From Xestospongia muta (lineage: Eukaryota; Porifera; Demospongiae; Haplosclerida; Petrosiidae): 64,000 bases of DNA. The notes under the pieces are model-generated. The model did no database searches, was not told the origin of the DNA, and saw only the letters and a list, made by a program, of their open reading frames with translations. The stretch lies in NCBI GenBank assembly GCA_963693285.1, contig OY848917.1, forward strand, positions 30,639,245-30,703,244. Direction: 5' to 3'. Position numbers and translations under genes: made by a program. The first letter of the stretch is position 1; every line of letters begins with the position of its first letter. Of this stretch, positions 23,172-42,203 are shown in pieces.

Positions 23172-23469
23172 ATGAGCCTTGGCACATACACTAGTCCATT
23201 TTTGGGATCACAATTGACTGAGGATTCAAGTCATGGAATGCTGTATGGTGGTTTTCTATTACAACCTTCAGATAACTACCATCTTTTGAAATATCTGGTG
23301 GCAACAAGTAGTTCGCAATCTTCAACATTGTGGTGTAATTTTTATAGCGATCATCACACTCTAAAATAAAACTACCAATCATAAATGTATAAGCTGGCAT
23401 AGTAACCATGCTTGAAATAGTGATGGTGAATTTGAAAAGAGTTTTTAATACAAACACTGAGTATAACAC
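23172..23469 (-). pseudogene. Unidentified conserved-looking protein fragment (inverted pair member 1)
   Basis: A minus-strand frame of 92 codons ends in DGSYLKVVIENHHTAFHDLN and then SIVIPKMD. The same protein fragment is encoded on the plus strand at 26.8-27.1 kb. The pairing of a hydrophobic YKNYTTMLKIANYLLPPDIS segment with an IPKMD ending suggests an exon of a real gene, but I could not place the family. Confidence 0.35.
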
Positions 23470-24289
23470 ATATCTAACCTTTTTACTTCAATCTGACAGC
23501 ATCTCTAACAAGAATTTGGCGAGATATGGATGCTGAACAATCACTTTCATTACACCCCAGCTCAATTCCTTCTATAAAATTATTCAATGTGGCCAGGTAA
23601 AATATGTTGGAAGGAAAAAATGCTACCAATCCTCATTACCATAACATAATTATAGTGAAGTAATTGTTGGTGACAACAGAGCTGAAGAAATAACTTCAAC
23701 TAATACTGCAAATGCAGTTCCCTAGTGAAAAAAACAGGTATAGCAATAATAAGGTATAATAAAAGTTAGCGATAATGTTAATAATAATAAAGTTAATAAT
23801 AATAATAATAATAATCAAATTAACAATAGAGGTTTTATAATTTGTAAAGTACAAGAACTTACAATCCTATTCTCAATAGCATCTCTAAGAATTGGATATG
23901 TAGTGACTAGCTTGCTGTATACTTGTGTGTATTCAAGTGATGAAAGATAGCTAGTGTTGGCCCATATTTTTTGTCCCAAAGTTTTGCATTATTTCTGTTT
24001 GAGTCCATCTATTGATATCTCAATTTGTTATGTCCTCCATGAAGTAGTGAGAGAGCTTTGTTATTGTGAAGCTATCAACCCATTCCCTAGTGACATCAGT
24101 CAACATATGAGTTAGAGTTATTTGTTTAGTAGCTTGGACCTATCATAATAATACATCATAATGAAATATCACAACATAGATAATAAAACCTTTATAATAA
24201 TATATAATAAAACCTTTAAAAACAATTTATGGCTGTTTAGTATTCACTAATTGTCTTGTAATAATAATTGGTTAAAATATTATTAACCA

Positions 24290-25085
24290 ATCAGATTGTA
24301 CCAGAATGAACTGTATTTCCTTTGTATAATCTTGGTGAATGACCAGGTCACTATAAGTTCACACAGAATGAATAGATGATAAAGTTAAAATTATCAAAGC
24401 AGACACTTCAATAGTACCATGTCAATAGATTATACAATGTTACTATAACAACTGTATATGTTGTTATATAAATTTGGCCAATTAGACTGTACCAAAAATG
24501 AACTGTATTTCCTTTGTATAAATCTTGAGGAATGACTAGATCACTATCAGTTCACATAGAATGAATAGACAGTAAGTTAAAGTTATCATAGCAGACACTC
24601 CAATAGTACCATGTCAATAGATTATATAATGTCACTATAACAACTGTAAATGTTGTTATATATAGAATTTGACCAATCAGATTGTACCATGAATGAACTT
24701 TATTTCCATTGTATAAGTCTTGGGCAATGACCAGGTCACCATCAGTTCACATAGAATGAATAGATGATAAAGTTAAAATTATCAAAGCAGACACTTCAAT
24801 AGTACCATGTCAATAGATTATGTAATGTCACTATAACAACTGTATATGTTGTTATATAAATTTGGCCAATTAGACAGTATCATGAATGAACTTTATTTCC
24901 TTTGTATAAGTCTTGGGCAATGACCAGGTCACTATCAGTTCACATAGAATGAATAGACAGTAAGTTAAAGTTATCAAAGCAGACACTCCAATAGTACCAA
25001 GTCAATAAATTATGTAATGTCACTATAACAACTGTATATGTTGTTATATATAGAATTTGACTAATTAGATTGTACTATGAATGAA
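24290..25085. repeat. Satellite array, four units
   Basis: Four head-to-tail units; the CCAGGTCACTATCAG landmark (or ACTAGATCACTATCAG) falls at about 24343, 24536, 24731 and 24924, giving periods of 193-195 bp. Units differ by roughly 5-10% by eye. The array is followed directly by duplicated block A, copy 2. Confidence 0.85.
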
Positions 25086-25089
25086 CCAA

Positions 25090-26570
25090 ATATTAATTTT
25101 GTCCACGCATCTTTCTAATCTGTATCTATATATCATTATACCTATAAAACGACTCTTGAAAACTGTCTATACTGTTTACAGATGATGTTTAGAATATTCC
25201 ATTGACAGTGCATGTGTTTTAATTAAACATGTTAAAATGACACTGATTACATAATTGAGAGGTGAGTAAGATGAGCTAACTATATAACTAAAGTTAATTA
25301 ATTAATTTAGAAAAATGTATTGAGTTATTAAAATTATGTGGTTATTTATGAAATTGATTATAAATAACAACAAATTGTGGAAGAAAGTATGATTTGATAA
25401 TTAATAAGATTACTAGCTAAATGTCAACATTATATTGATTACTAAAAATATGATCAATTGACAAAAACGTGCTCTCAAATTGTTCCAAAACATGTGTTTA
25501 CAAAAGGTTGAAGGTTAAAAGAACATCTGCCTGTGCCAACAATGATTATCTGTAAAAAGTAGGTGTTTCATTTGAAATTTTGAATGCATCTGTATATGCA
25601 ATGTTGATATGCATTATTTGCACTTTGTGTCACATGAACATCATGTTATAATGTGCAATAGTACTGAAGCAGTTATATTGTGAGGAGAATGTGGAACATA
25701 TGAAGTATAAATAAGATTTCCTTAGCCGTAGCAAGAACATATGTGAGTTTGATAGCTTAGAGGTATTTGAACTGTAGCATCATTATTGAGTTGTACCCCA
25801 ATTAGGTATAGGTGGTGAGAAATATATTGTAAAAATGAAAACAGGAGGAATCAAAAGTTGGTTAGTTATAATAACTAACTTCCAATGGCAAAAAACAGTA
25901 CACTGTAAAAATTAGGTTTTACCACAATAACTCTAACAACCATGAGGAGATAGTGGGTTGTTCCCAGAACATCAGGAAGATGTTACTGGCTTAATTTTTG
26001 TCACACATGCCAACAGCTTGTTGGAGAAGGGTTAGTGTATGATTTTAAGGCAAGTTACTAAACAAGAAGGCAAGATGTACATGTAGATTACAGTGTATAT
26101 TCCTAATAATTGTAATCAATTAGGACTGATAACAAGACTATATATGTTGTTTACATAGTCACACACTTGTAGCACTTTATTGATTCATCTTGAAGATCAT
26201 AGGGACAATCCATAATATTAACCTTATTTCATGGACATTATTGTGTAATTACTTAAGTACTTGACACAGCTGAAGAACAAGTAACAACTAATGTAATATA
26301 CCTGGGCCAATTTGAAGCTCATCCTGGAATAAGAAGTGTTGTCCAAATTAATGTAGCAGATCATTAATGATTTTTTTGTAATTTCCAGTATTTTGAGACA
26401 ATTTTGAAGTATGAAAGCTTTGTTTCAAACTATATGACCCATTCCCTAGTGACATCAGTCAACACGTGAGGTGGAGTTATTTGTTTAGTAGCTTGGACCT
26501 ATCATAATAATACATCATAATGAAATATCAAAACACAGATAATAAAACCTTTATCATAATATATATGATA
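25090..26570. repeat. Duplicated blocks A and B (copy 2)
   Basis: Direct duplicate of 21011-22080 and 22715-23060, joined here with the intervening sequence removed. It includes a mutated copy of the Cys-rich minus-strand frame (about 25620-25870). Confidence 0.75.
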
Positions 26571-26699
26571 TGAAGAAATTATACCTTCACTTTATAAGAG
26601 GCGATTAAAAATAACATTTTTTTTTCTTTCACCAAAAGTGCAACAAATTTCCTTAGTCATTACTTCATCTGTTGATGACAGAACACTTCCTGATTGATT

Positions 26700-27135
26700 T
26701 TATTCTTTCAAAATTGGGCTAGGATATAATGAAACTGATGTCCAGCATCCATATCTCACCAAACCCTTGTTGGTGATTCTGCTAGTTTGAGCAGAAAGGT
26801 TAGATATATGTTATACTGACTGTGTTCATATCAAAAACTCTTTCATATTCACATTCAGTATATCAAGTATGGGTACTATGCCAGCTTATACATTATATGA
26901 TTGGTAGTTTCATTCCAGAGAGTGATGCTCACTATAAAAATTACCTGCTAATGTTGAAGATAATAAACTACTTGTTGTCACCAGATATTTTAGAAGATGG
27001 TGTTAGTTATCTGTGATAGTTTTAATAGAAAACCACCAAACAGCATTCCTTGACTTGAATCTTCAGTCAATTGTGATCCCAAAAATGGACTTGTTCATGT
27101 ATATACATGGCAAGGCCCATTCTAAAGTAAGTTAC
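26700..27135. repeat. Inverted copy of 23080-23560
   Basis: Reverse complement of the region around 23172-23469. For example, TTGATAGAAAACCACC-type sequence and GTGATCCCAAAAATGGAC at 27020-27095 mirror 23265-23190. It carries a plus-strand frame (26822-27016) encoding the same protein fragment, with a stop after DGVSYL where the other copy stays open. Confidence 0.75.
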
Positions 27136-28382
27136 ATCATGTACAAATAGTTACACCCATCGTGTTGTTATTATGAAATGTAACAAGATTTTTTTTTCAA
27201 ATATTGAGCTCTGGTTTGACAATGATGCATGAGATTTGAAGCGAACTGTTCGTACTTCAAAAGATTTTCTCAAAGCATTGGAAATTACAAAAACATTAAC
27301 CTAACTCTTGCAAAGTATTATCAATTCTTCAGCTTTATCAAAAAATTATGTACTCATGTGTAGGACTAGTGTAGCTGTTATGAATTGTCCCTATGATCTT
27401 CAAGACAAATCAGTAAACTGATATTGGCACTGATATTGGTGGTGATAAGCATTATTGTTGAATTAAAATTTAAAGTTCATTTGTGGGGCATCATCAAACA
27501 CAAATACAGCAGCAATTAAAGAATGCTGACACATGTTGGGTAAACTATGATATATTGCAAAATCATGATGAACCTCTCTTCCTGTTCACAACTTCTTGGA
27601 GTACACAAAATGGACAGAGAAACATCTTTGTTTATGAAGCTCCACTTATGATAGAAACATGTCAAGCTGAAGGATTTTCTGCTACTGGAACAACAAAGTT
27701 GAAAGTACCTATGACCTATATATATACACATGATTATATATATTTATTATCCTACTATTGGTAGTGATGTCATACATTTAAAGTCTGTATAGTTTTCCAT
27801 GCTGTAGTAAACTTTAATGCCCCCAAGTAACAGATAACCCTAAAACATATAAAGTAGCTATAGTTCATTTGTCTCACTAGCTCTGGTTGGATTTATGTCT
27901 TTAACAACACAATCTTCTGAGAGGATCATCTGTTTGTTAATATCCAGAGTTTGTCCATTCTCAAGCTGATTATGACATCCTCCTAATATTATATATCAAT
28001 TTACCTGTAAGTTTCAAACTAATGTTACCACAAATCACTTTGTTTGTGTATTTCACCCAAATCTTAATTGAGATCACTCAATGTGTACAGTTCTTCAACA
28101 ATTGTAATAAATAAATTGGCAATTTCCTCATTGTGTTTCCAATTGTCAACAAATTAATGTTAAAGAATTTACAATGAATTATAGTCTATGTTAACCATTT
28201 CTTACATGTTATACTTTCTATGTTATATTAATCTGTTATTATGCAATAATTATGATATTATGTAATGTGTTACATAATGTTGTGCAAACTTAGTCAATTA
28301 GATTATAAAAAAAGTATTTAATTTTAGGAGGTTAGCACATGAATGCACCTTCTTTATGTTATCAGAAAGTAATAACTACAAG
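27136..28382. other. Spacer; weak plus-strand ORF only
   Basis: Holds a 93-codon plus-strand frame at 27483-27764 with no recognisable motif. The segment of about 28015-28380 is homologous to 29970-30310, the shared 5' flank of secreted-protein copies 2 and 3. Nothing else seen. Confidence 0.5.
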
Positions 28383-28993
28383 ATGGTTGCTATTACAATA
28401 TTTAAAGTTATACTATTTTTATCTCTTTTTATCTCTGTCTGGGCATTACCAACTATAGTGACGAGACAATCAGACAATTGTCCAGGACGTTTTGTTTCTA
28501 AATTTGTTCTGATAAGTACATTTAATAAAAAACATACCTATCATTTCACAGAGTAAGACATTACAACAAGAACAGAACTTAAAATATTAAGCTGTAGTAG
28601 GTATCAGTGAACTTATGGATCTTCAAAACAAACTACACAATATCAGTGAAGGAGATACTGAATTATCAGTGGGTAAGTATAATTATAACTAATTAATATA
28701 TTGATTATTAAATCTTTTATTTTTAGATAAACAACACTTCTTGCACTCAAGACAAACTTGATCAAGTTATGCATAAAGTAATGTTAATGAGTAGAGCTCA
28801 CAAAGTTATCACTAGTATTGATTCTATTCTTTCTCAATACACAAAGTATAAAAACATTACACTGTGTCAGTGGATTGATGAACATATCATTAATGATACT
28901 TACAACAAGAATGTACAGAACAATATGTACTCTATAATGGACCAGGGTATTGTTAAAAAATATTACAATAATGAAATGTTCTTGTTAATGTAA
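28383..28993 (+). pseudogene. Secreted-protein family, copy 2 (signal peptide kept, middle exon damaged)
   Basis: The first exon starts at the ATG at 28383 with a strong signal peptide (MVAITIFKVILFLSLFISVW, then ALPTIVTRQ) and a Cys soon after. The middle exon (about 28562-28670) shows the family sequence but with a stop in its early part and a deletion near its end. The last exon (28727-28993, after ATTTTTAG) is open: ATAAAC then CTQDKLDQVMHKVMLM, TLCQWIDEHI, ending with TAA. An upstream in-frame ATG (28356) exists, but starting at 28383 places the hydrophobic core normally. The exact joining of exons 1 and 2 is unclear. Probably recently pseudogenised. Confidence 0.5.
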
Positions 28994-29239
28994 TCTGCAT
29001 ATATATTTATATACATATGTACTTTAATTTCACTTTTGTTCCAGATCTTTACCAATTATTTATATATTTGTTTTTGTAAGTATAGTCTATTGGAATACTA
29101 AATCTTATTATTCAATATAAAATAAATATTCCATTGTTATTCAAAGCAATTACAAGTACAAATGACATACATTAAATATGTTATACTTGTAAAGTACATC
29201 TGTTCTTATATAATGGAAAATGTACCATATGAGCACATC

Positions 29240-30311
29240 TTTGGATCATTTTTAAATAGATATCATATTTCACTAAATAATTTGACTCCTATTGTTACAC
29301 AGTTAATGGCCACTTAGTGGAGTCCACCTCTGTATATATAGCTATGGAGTTGAGCCTTGTCTACTATACTAACAGTAGATTGCATCCAGTTATGGTATGT
29401 GTAGTCCATCTACTATTTCATTTTATTTTATGCTATTCATAGAGGTAAAAGGTATTCAAATTACAATGTAATAAAAGCTAGCATCTCAATTAAAACATTC
29501 AAACAAAAATTCACATACATTATTTGTATGAATACATCATATAACTCTGTGAAAGTTGTCTCCCAAACTATTCACATAATATAGCAATGGAGTTATCATG
29601 AGTTAACAAAGCTAAAGAGCATATATCACTATAAATACTGATTCATTGATTTAATCAGTATATGGTTATACAAGTTAGTTACTCATATCAAATTTATCAC
29701 ACATAAAAAGTCAACATAATGTGTTTTATGTACATGATATTGACTGTTTGTTTAACTATAATTATATTACTGTAGATGTTAGTATGTTATTTCAACTGGT
29801 TGCATTATTATATACAGTTGGCAGAGTATGTCAATATAATCAACAATGTGATGATGTATTATATTGCTTCTTATATGTGACTATCTACAGGTTAGTTCAG
29901 TTGAAATAGTATCATCTCCTACTTATGGCTACGATTATTGAGTAATCAACTACAAAGATTATTTTTCAGCTTCTAATTGAACCATTTTGTTTGTATATTT
30001 CACGCACATATTAATTGAGATGACTCAATGTATCACGTGCTTTAACAATTGTAATAAGTTAATTGGCAATTTCCTCATTTTTTGTTAGCAATTGTAAACA
30101 AATTAATGTATAGGGATTCACAATGAATTGTAGTTATTGTTAAACAATTCTTTATGTTATGTAATAACGTTATGCTAAGCTATTATTATCCAATAGTTTA
30201 TGATATAACGTAATCTGTAGAAGCTATTGTACAAACTTAATGAATTAGACTATTAAAGCACTAATTTGAGGTTAGCAGATTTTAGGATATTATTAGAAAA
30301 TTTACTACAAG
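29240..30311. other. Spacer between secreted-protein copies 2 and 3
   Basis: AT-rich. The segment 29970-30310 repeats the 5' flank of copy 2 (landmarks ATTGTAATAA, ATTGGCAATTTCCTCATT), a likely shared ancestral promoter region. No other gene seen. Confidence 0.5.
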
Positions 30312-30790
30312 ATGACTACTATTACTATATTTATAGTTATACTATTTTTATCTCTTTTCATCTCTGTCTGGACATTACCAAATATAGTGAGGAGACAACA
30401 GTTCTCCTTGTACAGCTCAATTAAAAGACCTTAAAAAAGAAGTTAAATATCAAGCTGTAGCAGGTATCAGTAAACTTATGGATCTTCAAAACAAATACAG
30501 AATATTAGTGTGAAGATACTGAACTATTAACTGTGAATTCTTTACTTAATACTATATTGAGCAATGTATGTCAGTGGGTAGTGTAATAATAACTAATAAA
30601 TGTAGTGATTGTTAAATCTTTTCTTTTAGATAAGCAACATTTCTTAAAATTGACAAGCACTTGATTAATTTGAGCATAACTAAACCTCATGAAGTTGTTG
30701 CTAGTATTAAATCTAGCCTTGATATGGATATTAAAAGTCCAGTGACACAGATAAATGTCAGTAGATTGGTTAAATTGACATGTCATTTTT
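30312..30790 (+). pseudogene. Secreted-protein family, copy 3
   Basis: ATG at 30312 begins a signal peptide (MTTITIFIVILFLSLFISVW, then TLPNIVRRQ). Family sequence follows with a frame change (SPCTAQLKDLKKEVKYQAVA, GISKLMDLQNK), a premature stop, a donor-like GTAGTG at about 30578 and a decayed last exon from about 30631. Loss of the SCTQ Cys region and several stops mark it as dead. The copy preserves the likely ancestral second segment and so helps define the family. Confidence 0.5.
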
Positions 30791-31423
30791 AGCAGTGATA
30801 AAATACCAGGGTCTAAGGCCTTACTCTATTAGAGTAACAATGTTCTTTGTTTGGTAGTATAGTACCTAAACTTTACATTTTATTGTCATAGTATATCATA
30901 TACTACTGCTAATTTCAATTTGTTAATAGTATATTAAAGTTTAATTATAAAATGATTTATCTTAAGTCCTATTTTCTAATTAGTGATAAAACCTAACTGT
31001 ATTTTTATCTTATAGTGATCTTTTCCCTGAAACCACAAGATAGTGTGAAGAAATTACATTATTAATCATCTGAACTTATCAAGTTTCCATAATTGATCAT
31101 GCTAATAATTTTTCACCTATTGTGGAATTATTTATATAATACATTTGCTCAGATTTGACAGAATAAATGATTTCGTATTTTTTAGTTAATTGTAAGTACC
31201 TTCAAATATTCAGATACTTTGATGCTCTATTCTACTACCTTGAACGCAAGGGCTAAATTCCCGTATACGGAACTTTTGTAAAGACGGGGTTAAAAATAAA
31301 TTGGTACATACCGCGTTTTGGCTGGCCCGACGTTTATCATAAACGAAATTATAAAAGAGAAGTTCGCTTGCCGGCACCATTAAAGTGTTCTACCTGCGTA
31401 TAGTCTACGGCGCGGCAGCTGTC
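30791..31423. other. Intergenic region and promoter of the orphan membrane-protein gene
   Basis: AT-rich until about 31240, then CpG-containing sequence (31260-31420, for example TACCGCGTTTTGG, GGCCCGACG, GGCGCGGCAG) directly before the ATG at 31424. The shift in composition fits a promoter and short 5' UTR; no TATA box assigned. Confidence 0.45.
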
Positions 31424-34033
31424 ATGATCAAGATCAAGTCATTAGTTTTGCAGCTATTTTTTCTACCTACTATACTGGCTTGTGTTAACTCATTTACCAA
31501 GCTTGAAAATGGAATCTTTTCAAACAGTGAAAATATTTACAGTCTCACAAAAGCCTATTATCCAGTTAATCAGCATCCTGCTCTATTAGTAGAAGTGAAA
31601 TACTACGTCAACTTTACTGATGATATTGACAGTATATCTATCCATCCTGTCATTGTTACCAATGAAACAATGTTTTATGAACCTGATTATGTGTTTTTAT
31701 GGAGCTATTCATCAGTGTTGTTATTTGCATTTCCTACTATCCTGGAACAAATATCTTTTAAATTTATAACATTTCCTCCTCATGTTGCTTATATTGTCTT
31801 GGAACCATTCTGCACCAGTCTAAATGAAGATCACATTCTTAATCTTTTAAATGAAGTTACAATATGGGTAAGATATTTTAGTATAACATGGAGTGTAGAG
31901 CCCAACAAACTATCATTCATAATACAAAAGTATCCAAAACAATTATTAATATATGTATAATAAAAATATATATGTATATTTAATTATTATCTATAATATA
32001 TGCTACACCTGATTTGCAATAAGGGACCACTTCTGTCAAAACATCTGTGACATGTTTAGTAAAATGGGACCACTGTTAAAACATTTCAAAAACAGTTTTG
32101 TATACATACAGATACTAGTGTTGTACATGTGATACATGGTCTTGGAACAGAGTACAACTGCTGTTGTGAATTTAAACTTGAGCTTAGTCTTTCCTGATAA
32201 TACAACATGCTAGTCAAGTAAGACTTGGAAATCATAAACGAGTTACTTGTGACTTCTGCTTTCATACAGAACCAAGCAATGAGTATGTTTGTGAATGTTG
32301 AGACTCTAAATAAAAAAAAATTGTGTACTAAACATGTAATGACTCATACATAATATATTCATATATTCCATCAGCTCTTTCTCCAGTTGACTTGACATAC
32401 GAGAGCAAACAAATTAAAATTGTATGACCAGATTCCCCATTTCTTTTAGAACAGATCAACATATAACATACCCAGAACCATAGATATGTTATGGACTTAA
32501 TCTTTGAACTGTAATGGTACATTTCACATAATCTTGAACATCTCATTTTAAAAGCTGTTTTCTCAAAATGTGATTTTTGATACTATTATCAAATTAACAA
32601 TGAATTTTCAATTAAAAATATAATAAACTAGGAGAAAATGGATATTAGTGAGCTCTAAAGTTATTTAAGAACACAATTTCATGTTTAATCCCTTGACAAC
32701 AAATTCACCCTAAGGACCCTTTCTACTTTACATGCACCATTAATATATGTAATCATATCTACATAGTGTACATGTACAATTGTATTTATACATGTTTTCC
32801 TGTCACATGCAGTTAAAGTCTTATGCAGTTAAAGGAGGGAAATCTATTTCTAGTGGAATAGATCCAAGTGTTCAAGGCTACAGTCTATACAAACCAGAAA
32901 ATGCCAGCAATGATGAAGCCATCCCTTTACATCTTGACAAAGAGAAATATGTATGGATGAATTCTATAGCATGGATTTTATTTGGAATATTTTGCCAAGT
33001 GTTGACTAGTGTACTACTTTGGAAGTATCATGACAAGTGGTGTGAAGATCCGAATTCAAATGTTTTTAAGATTCTTGAAGTACAATTTCAATTGCAACGT
33101 AAGAACATATTCTGGTCACTTGTAATTTGTTTAAGCATAGGTGAAATAATTCCTCCAGTTATGGCACTGATACACTTTTTTACCTATGGTTTTGAGAGAG
33201 GTTTGTTGAAACACTATATTATTTGGTTTTTTGTATTTGTGAGCAACTTTTTATATGATTCGTCCATAGCTTTATATTTTGCTATTAAAGGAAAAACGAT
33301 GGAACTTCCTGAATCTTTGAAAAAAATTAACTGTTGTAGTATGTGTTCTCACATATTACAGTTCATAGCAATATTTTCATTGACCTTCTCAGCTTTTATT
33401 GTATCAATAATTACCTATGGACTTATCTTAGCAATTTTAATCAATCCTCTGAGAGTTTCTTCAATGATAATAGTAACAATAACAACTGCTACAGTAGTTA
33501 TTGTATATCTTGCGTATGTATTTGAGCAATATGAAAACTCAAACAAAGCCAAGGGCCAATGTGAAAGCTCAAATAAAGCTAAGAAGCTAAATTTTGACCT
33601 CACCACCTGTATTGTTCTTACAGCACATTTGGTCATTTTGATTATGCTTTGTTTGTTTATTGGCTTGTTTAGTGCTGTATATCTAAATGTTATTCTTTTT
33701 ACTGGCCCTGACAAAACGGGAGTGTTAAATCAGTTATCTCAACTTTTCCCAGCTCTTCTACTTGGTTTAGTTGTTTGGATTATAAAGAAAATGTATGGAA
33801 TATCGGATAGTAATAACAAAAACAATAATGAAACATCAAGTAGTGATAACAATCAAAGTGAAACATCAAGTAGTGATAAAAATCAAAGTGAAATATCAGG
33901 TAGTGAAAACAATCAAAGTGAAACATCAGGTATTGATAACAATGATAAAAATGTAGCTTTAGGTTGTGATAACAATCAAAGTCTACATAAACCATTATCA
34001 GGTGATATCAATAATGATGAAATACATGAGTAA
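31424..34033 (+). CDS. Orphan multi-pass membrane protein with signal peptide (about 7 TM)
   Basis: Two exons, 31424-31867 and 32813-34033 (stop TAA), join in phase 0 via TGG|GTAAGA and CACATGCAG|TTA to give 554 residues. The chosen ATG opens a signal peptide (MIKIKSLVLQLFFLPTILAC). An earlier in-frame GTG is not a plausible start. Residues about 24-190 form an extracellular domain with N-glycosylation sequons (NFT, NET). Hydrophobic segments lie at about 198-218, 247-268, 283-305, 329-358, 364-384, 412-442 and 459-473. The cytoplasmic-type tail (about 476-554) is Ser/Asn/Asp-rich with four imperfect decapeptides (SETSSSDNNQ type). A duplicated NSNKAK motif lies between helices 5 and 6. No stop or frameshift was seen. 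A 7TM receptor-like topology is inference; no GPCR hallmark (DRY, NPxxY) was visible and no family was recognised. Confidence 0.8.
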
Positions 34034-35496
34034 AATTTAATATTAAATTATTCTTAAATTATTACAGATATTGTTCAAGTGCTGTAATTTTATGTCTTAG
34101 TTAATTTATGTTTTCTGTAAATTTGTTAAATGTTATAATTTATTTTTATTTGCTTCCTTACTTCTATCAAGACCTATTCTATAAATATAACTATTTCATA
34201 AAATGAACATGTTCATTTTAAAAGTGGAGATATCTGGCACAATGACTAATTAGGAAGTGTTAAATGAGTAGGATTTTAGTACAATTTAGTGAGCAGTGGT
34301 GTTGTAGTCTACCCAGCCAAAGCAGTTGAAAACAATCTTAGCATCAGTTAGAGCTTTGAAATGTAGTTGTTTATTACTATTTGTTAACAGCATTCATGTG
34401 ACTAGTCATTTAAGAAACTAGCTAAGAACTCAACCTTTTTGTTGCTCTCACACATTGGGATGTAATAATCTTTGGATCATTTCTCACTCCTTTATATAAC
34501 AAACTAGAGCACACAGTAGCTTTTGTCCTGTAAAGATACATCAGTTTAGTTTTGTTTCTTTTAGTGTAGGAGATGAGATTTAAAACTCGTCCAATAGTTG
34601 TTTGTTCATGGTATCTCCTCCATTGTTAATTTGGTAGGATGGGTAAGCCAGTTCAGATCTGGTGTGCTGACAAATTTAAACATCCAAATTATTATTGTTA
34701 TGTTCCTATTTACTTAATAAAGCAGCATTATTCATATTTGAGGATCTGTATCCATGACGAATGCTACAAGTCATACCTCTTATAGAATGAAGAAATACTT
34801 GTTCTTTTACACAATTTGTATTTTTCACACTTGTACTCAAACAAAATTTTCATGATTTTTACTCTAGACCCAAGTTAGAACAAAATGCTTTGCTAAATTA
34901 AATTCAATAATATTCTTACCTCATCTATATATTAACCAAAATAATGTGAGCTATCTATCCATTGTCCTACAGCTACTATAACAGGTGACAGATTTGACAC
35001 ATTATAGGTAACAAATTATTTCTGATATCAGTAGTTGACCAAAATAGGTACAGTAAGTCTCCAGGATACCTCAACTATCCTATTCATTTCCAATAAACCT
35101 AATTTTCAGGATAGTTAACGTTTTGTCTAGTGTTTTATTTCCACCATATCTATTCATCAAGATATCTTGTCAGTATGATAGATAGATATCACACAAATAA
35201 ACTAACTACAACTACAACAGGAGAAGCACAGACACAGCTCACTATTAAACAAAGTTTGTCACCTTTAAACAGAACTATTTTAAAAAATATTAATTATAGA
35301 CACACACACACAAACACAATCATACAAATAAACTATCATTGATGACATTATTTAAGTATCAAATGTTTGAGTTACTTCCATAAATCATGTACATTGTCAA
35401 GATTATTTAAAAGAATCAGAAGTAGAGCAATAAATTGTATCTTAGTGAAACCACAAAATGGAAAGTCACTATACTAATCACATCATCTAAAAGATA

Positions 35497-35557
<61 letters not shown>

Positions 35558-35945
35558 TCACTATAATATATACAGTAGTACCTACATTTTTAAGACCTTC
35601 CATTTCCTTGTTTCTAGTGATTTTGTAAAAAGGACTGAACTTGAGAACAAACAAAATTCACAATAAAGTCACATCTTCAGTTACAACAGCTCATATTCTG
35701 TATGATAGGAGTACATGTAATATAGGACAATAACTCCATGTTATACTGACCTTTGTTTAGATGTAAGAATAACAAGCGCATACTTCATTAGCTAGACAGT
35801 CTCAATGAAAAGCATGATAGCATGTAAAAAGCTTGAGATAGTAATCTTCCATTACATACATTACATTTATGATCTGATTTGATTAAAACAGATCTATTGA
35901 GGAGGGAGGGACAATTATATAACATTTTAATAAATCATTACTTGT
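34034..35945. other. Intergenic region downstream of two convergent genes
   Basis: No exon was found on either strand, including none coding the RING finger expected for VPS18. Contains the (GA)n tract at 35501-35554 and a short CA-rich stretch at about 35299-35320. Confidence 0.5.
35501..35554. repeat. (GA)n microsatellite
   Basis: About 27 uninterrupted GA units, reading (CT)n in the VPS18 direction. Confidence 0.95.

Positions 35946-42203
<6,258 letters not shown>

Noticed and set aside
31424..34033. Calling the orphan membrane protein a GPCR
   Set aside because: The helix count fits, but DRY, CWxP and NPxxY-type motifs were not seen and no family similarity was recognised.
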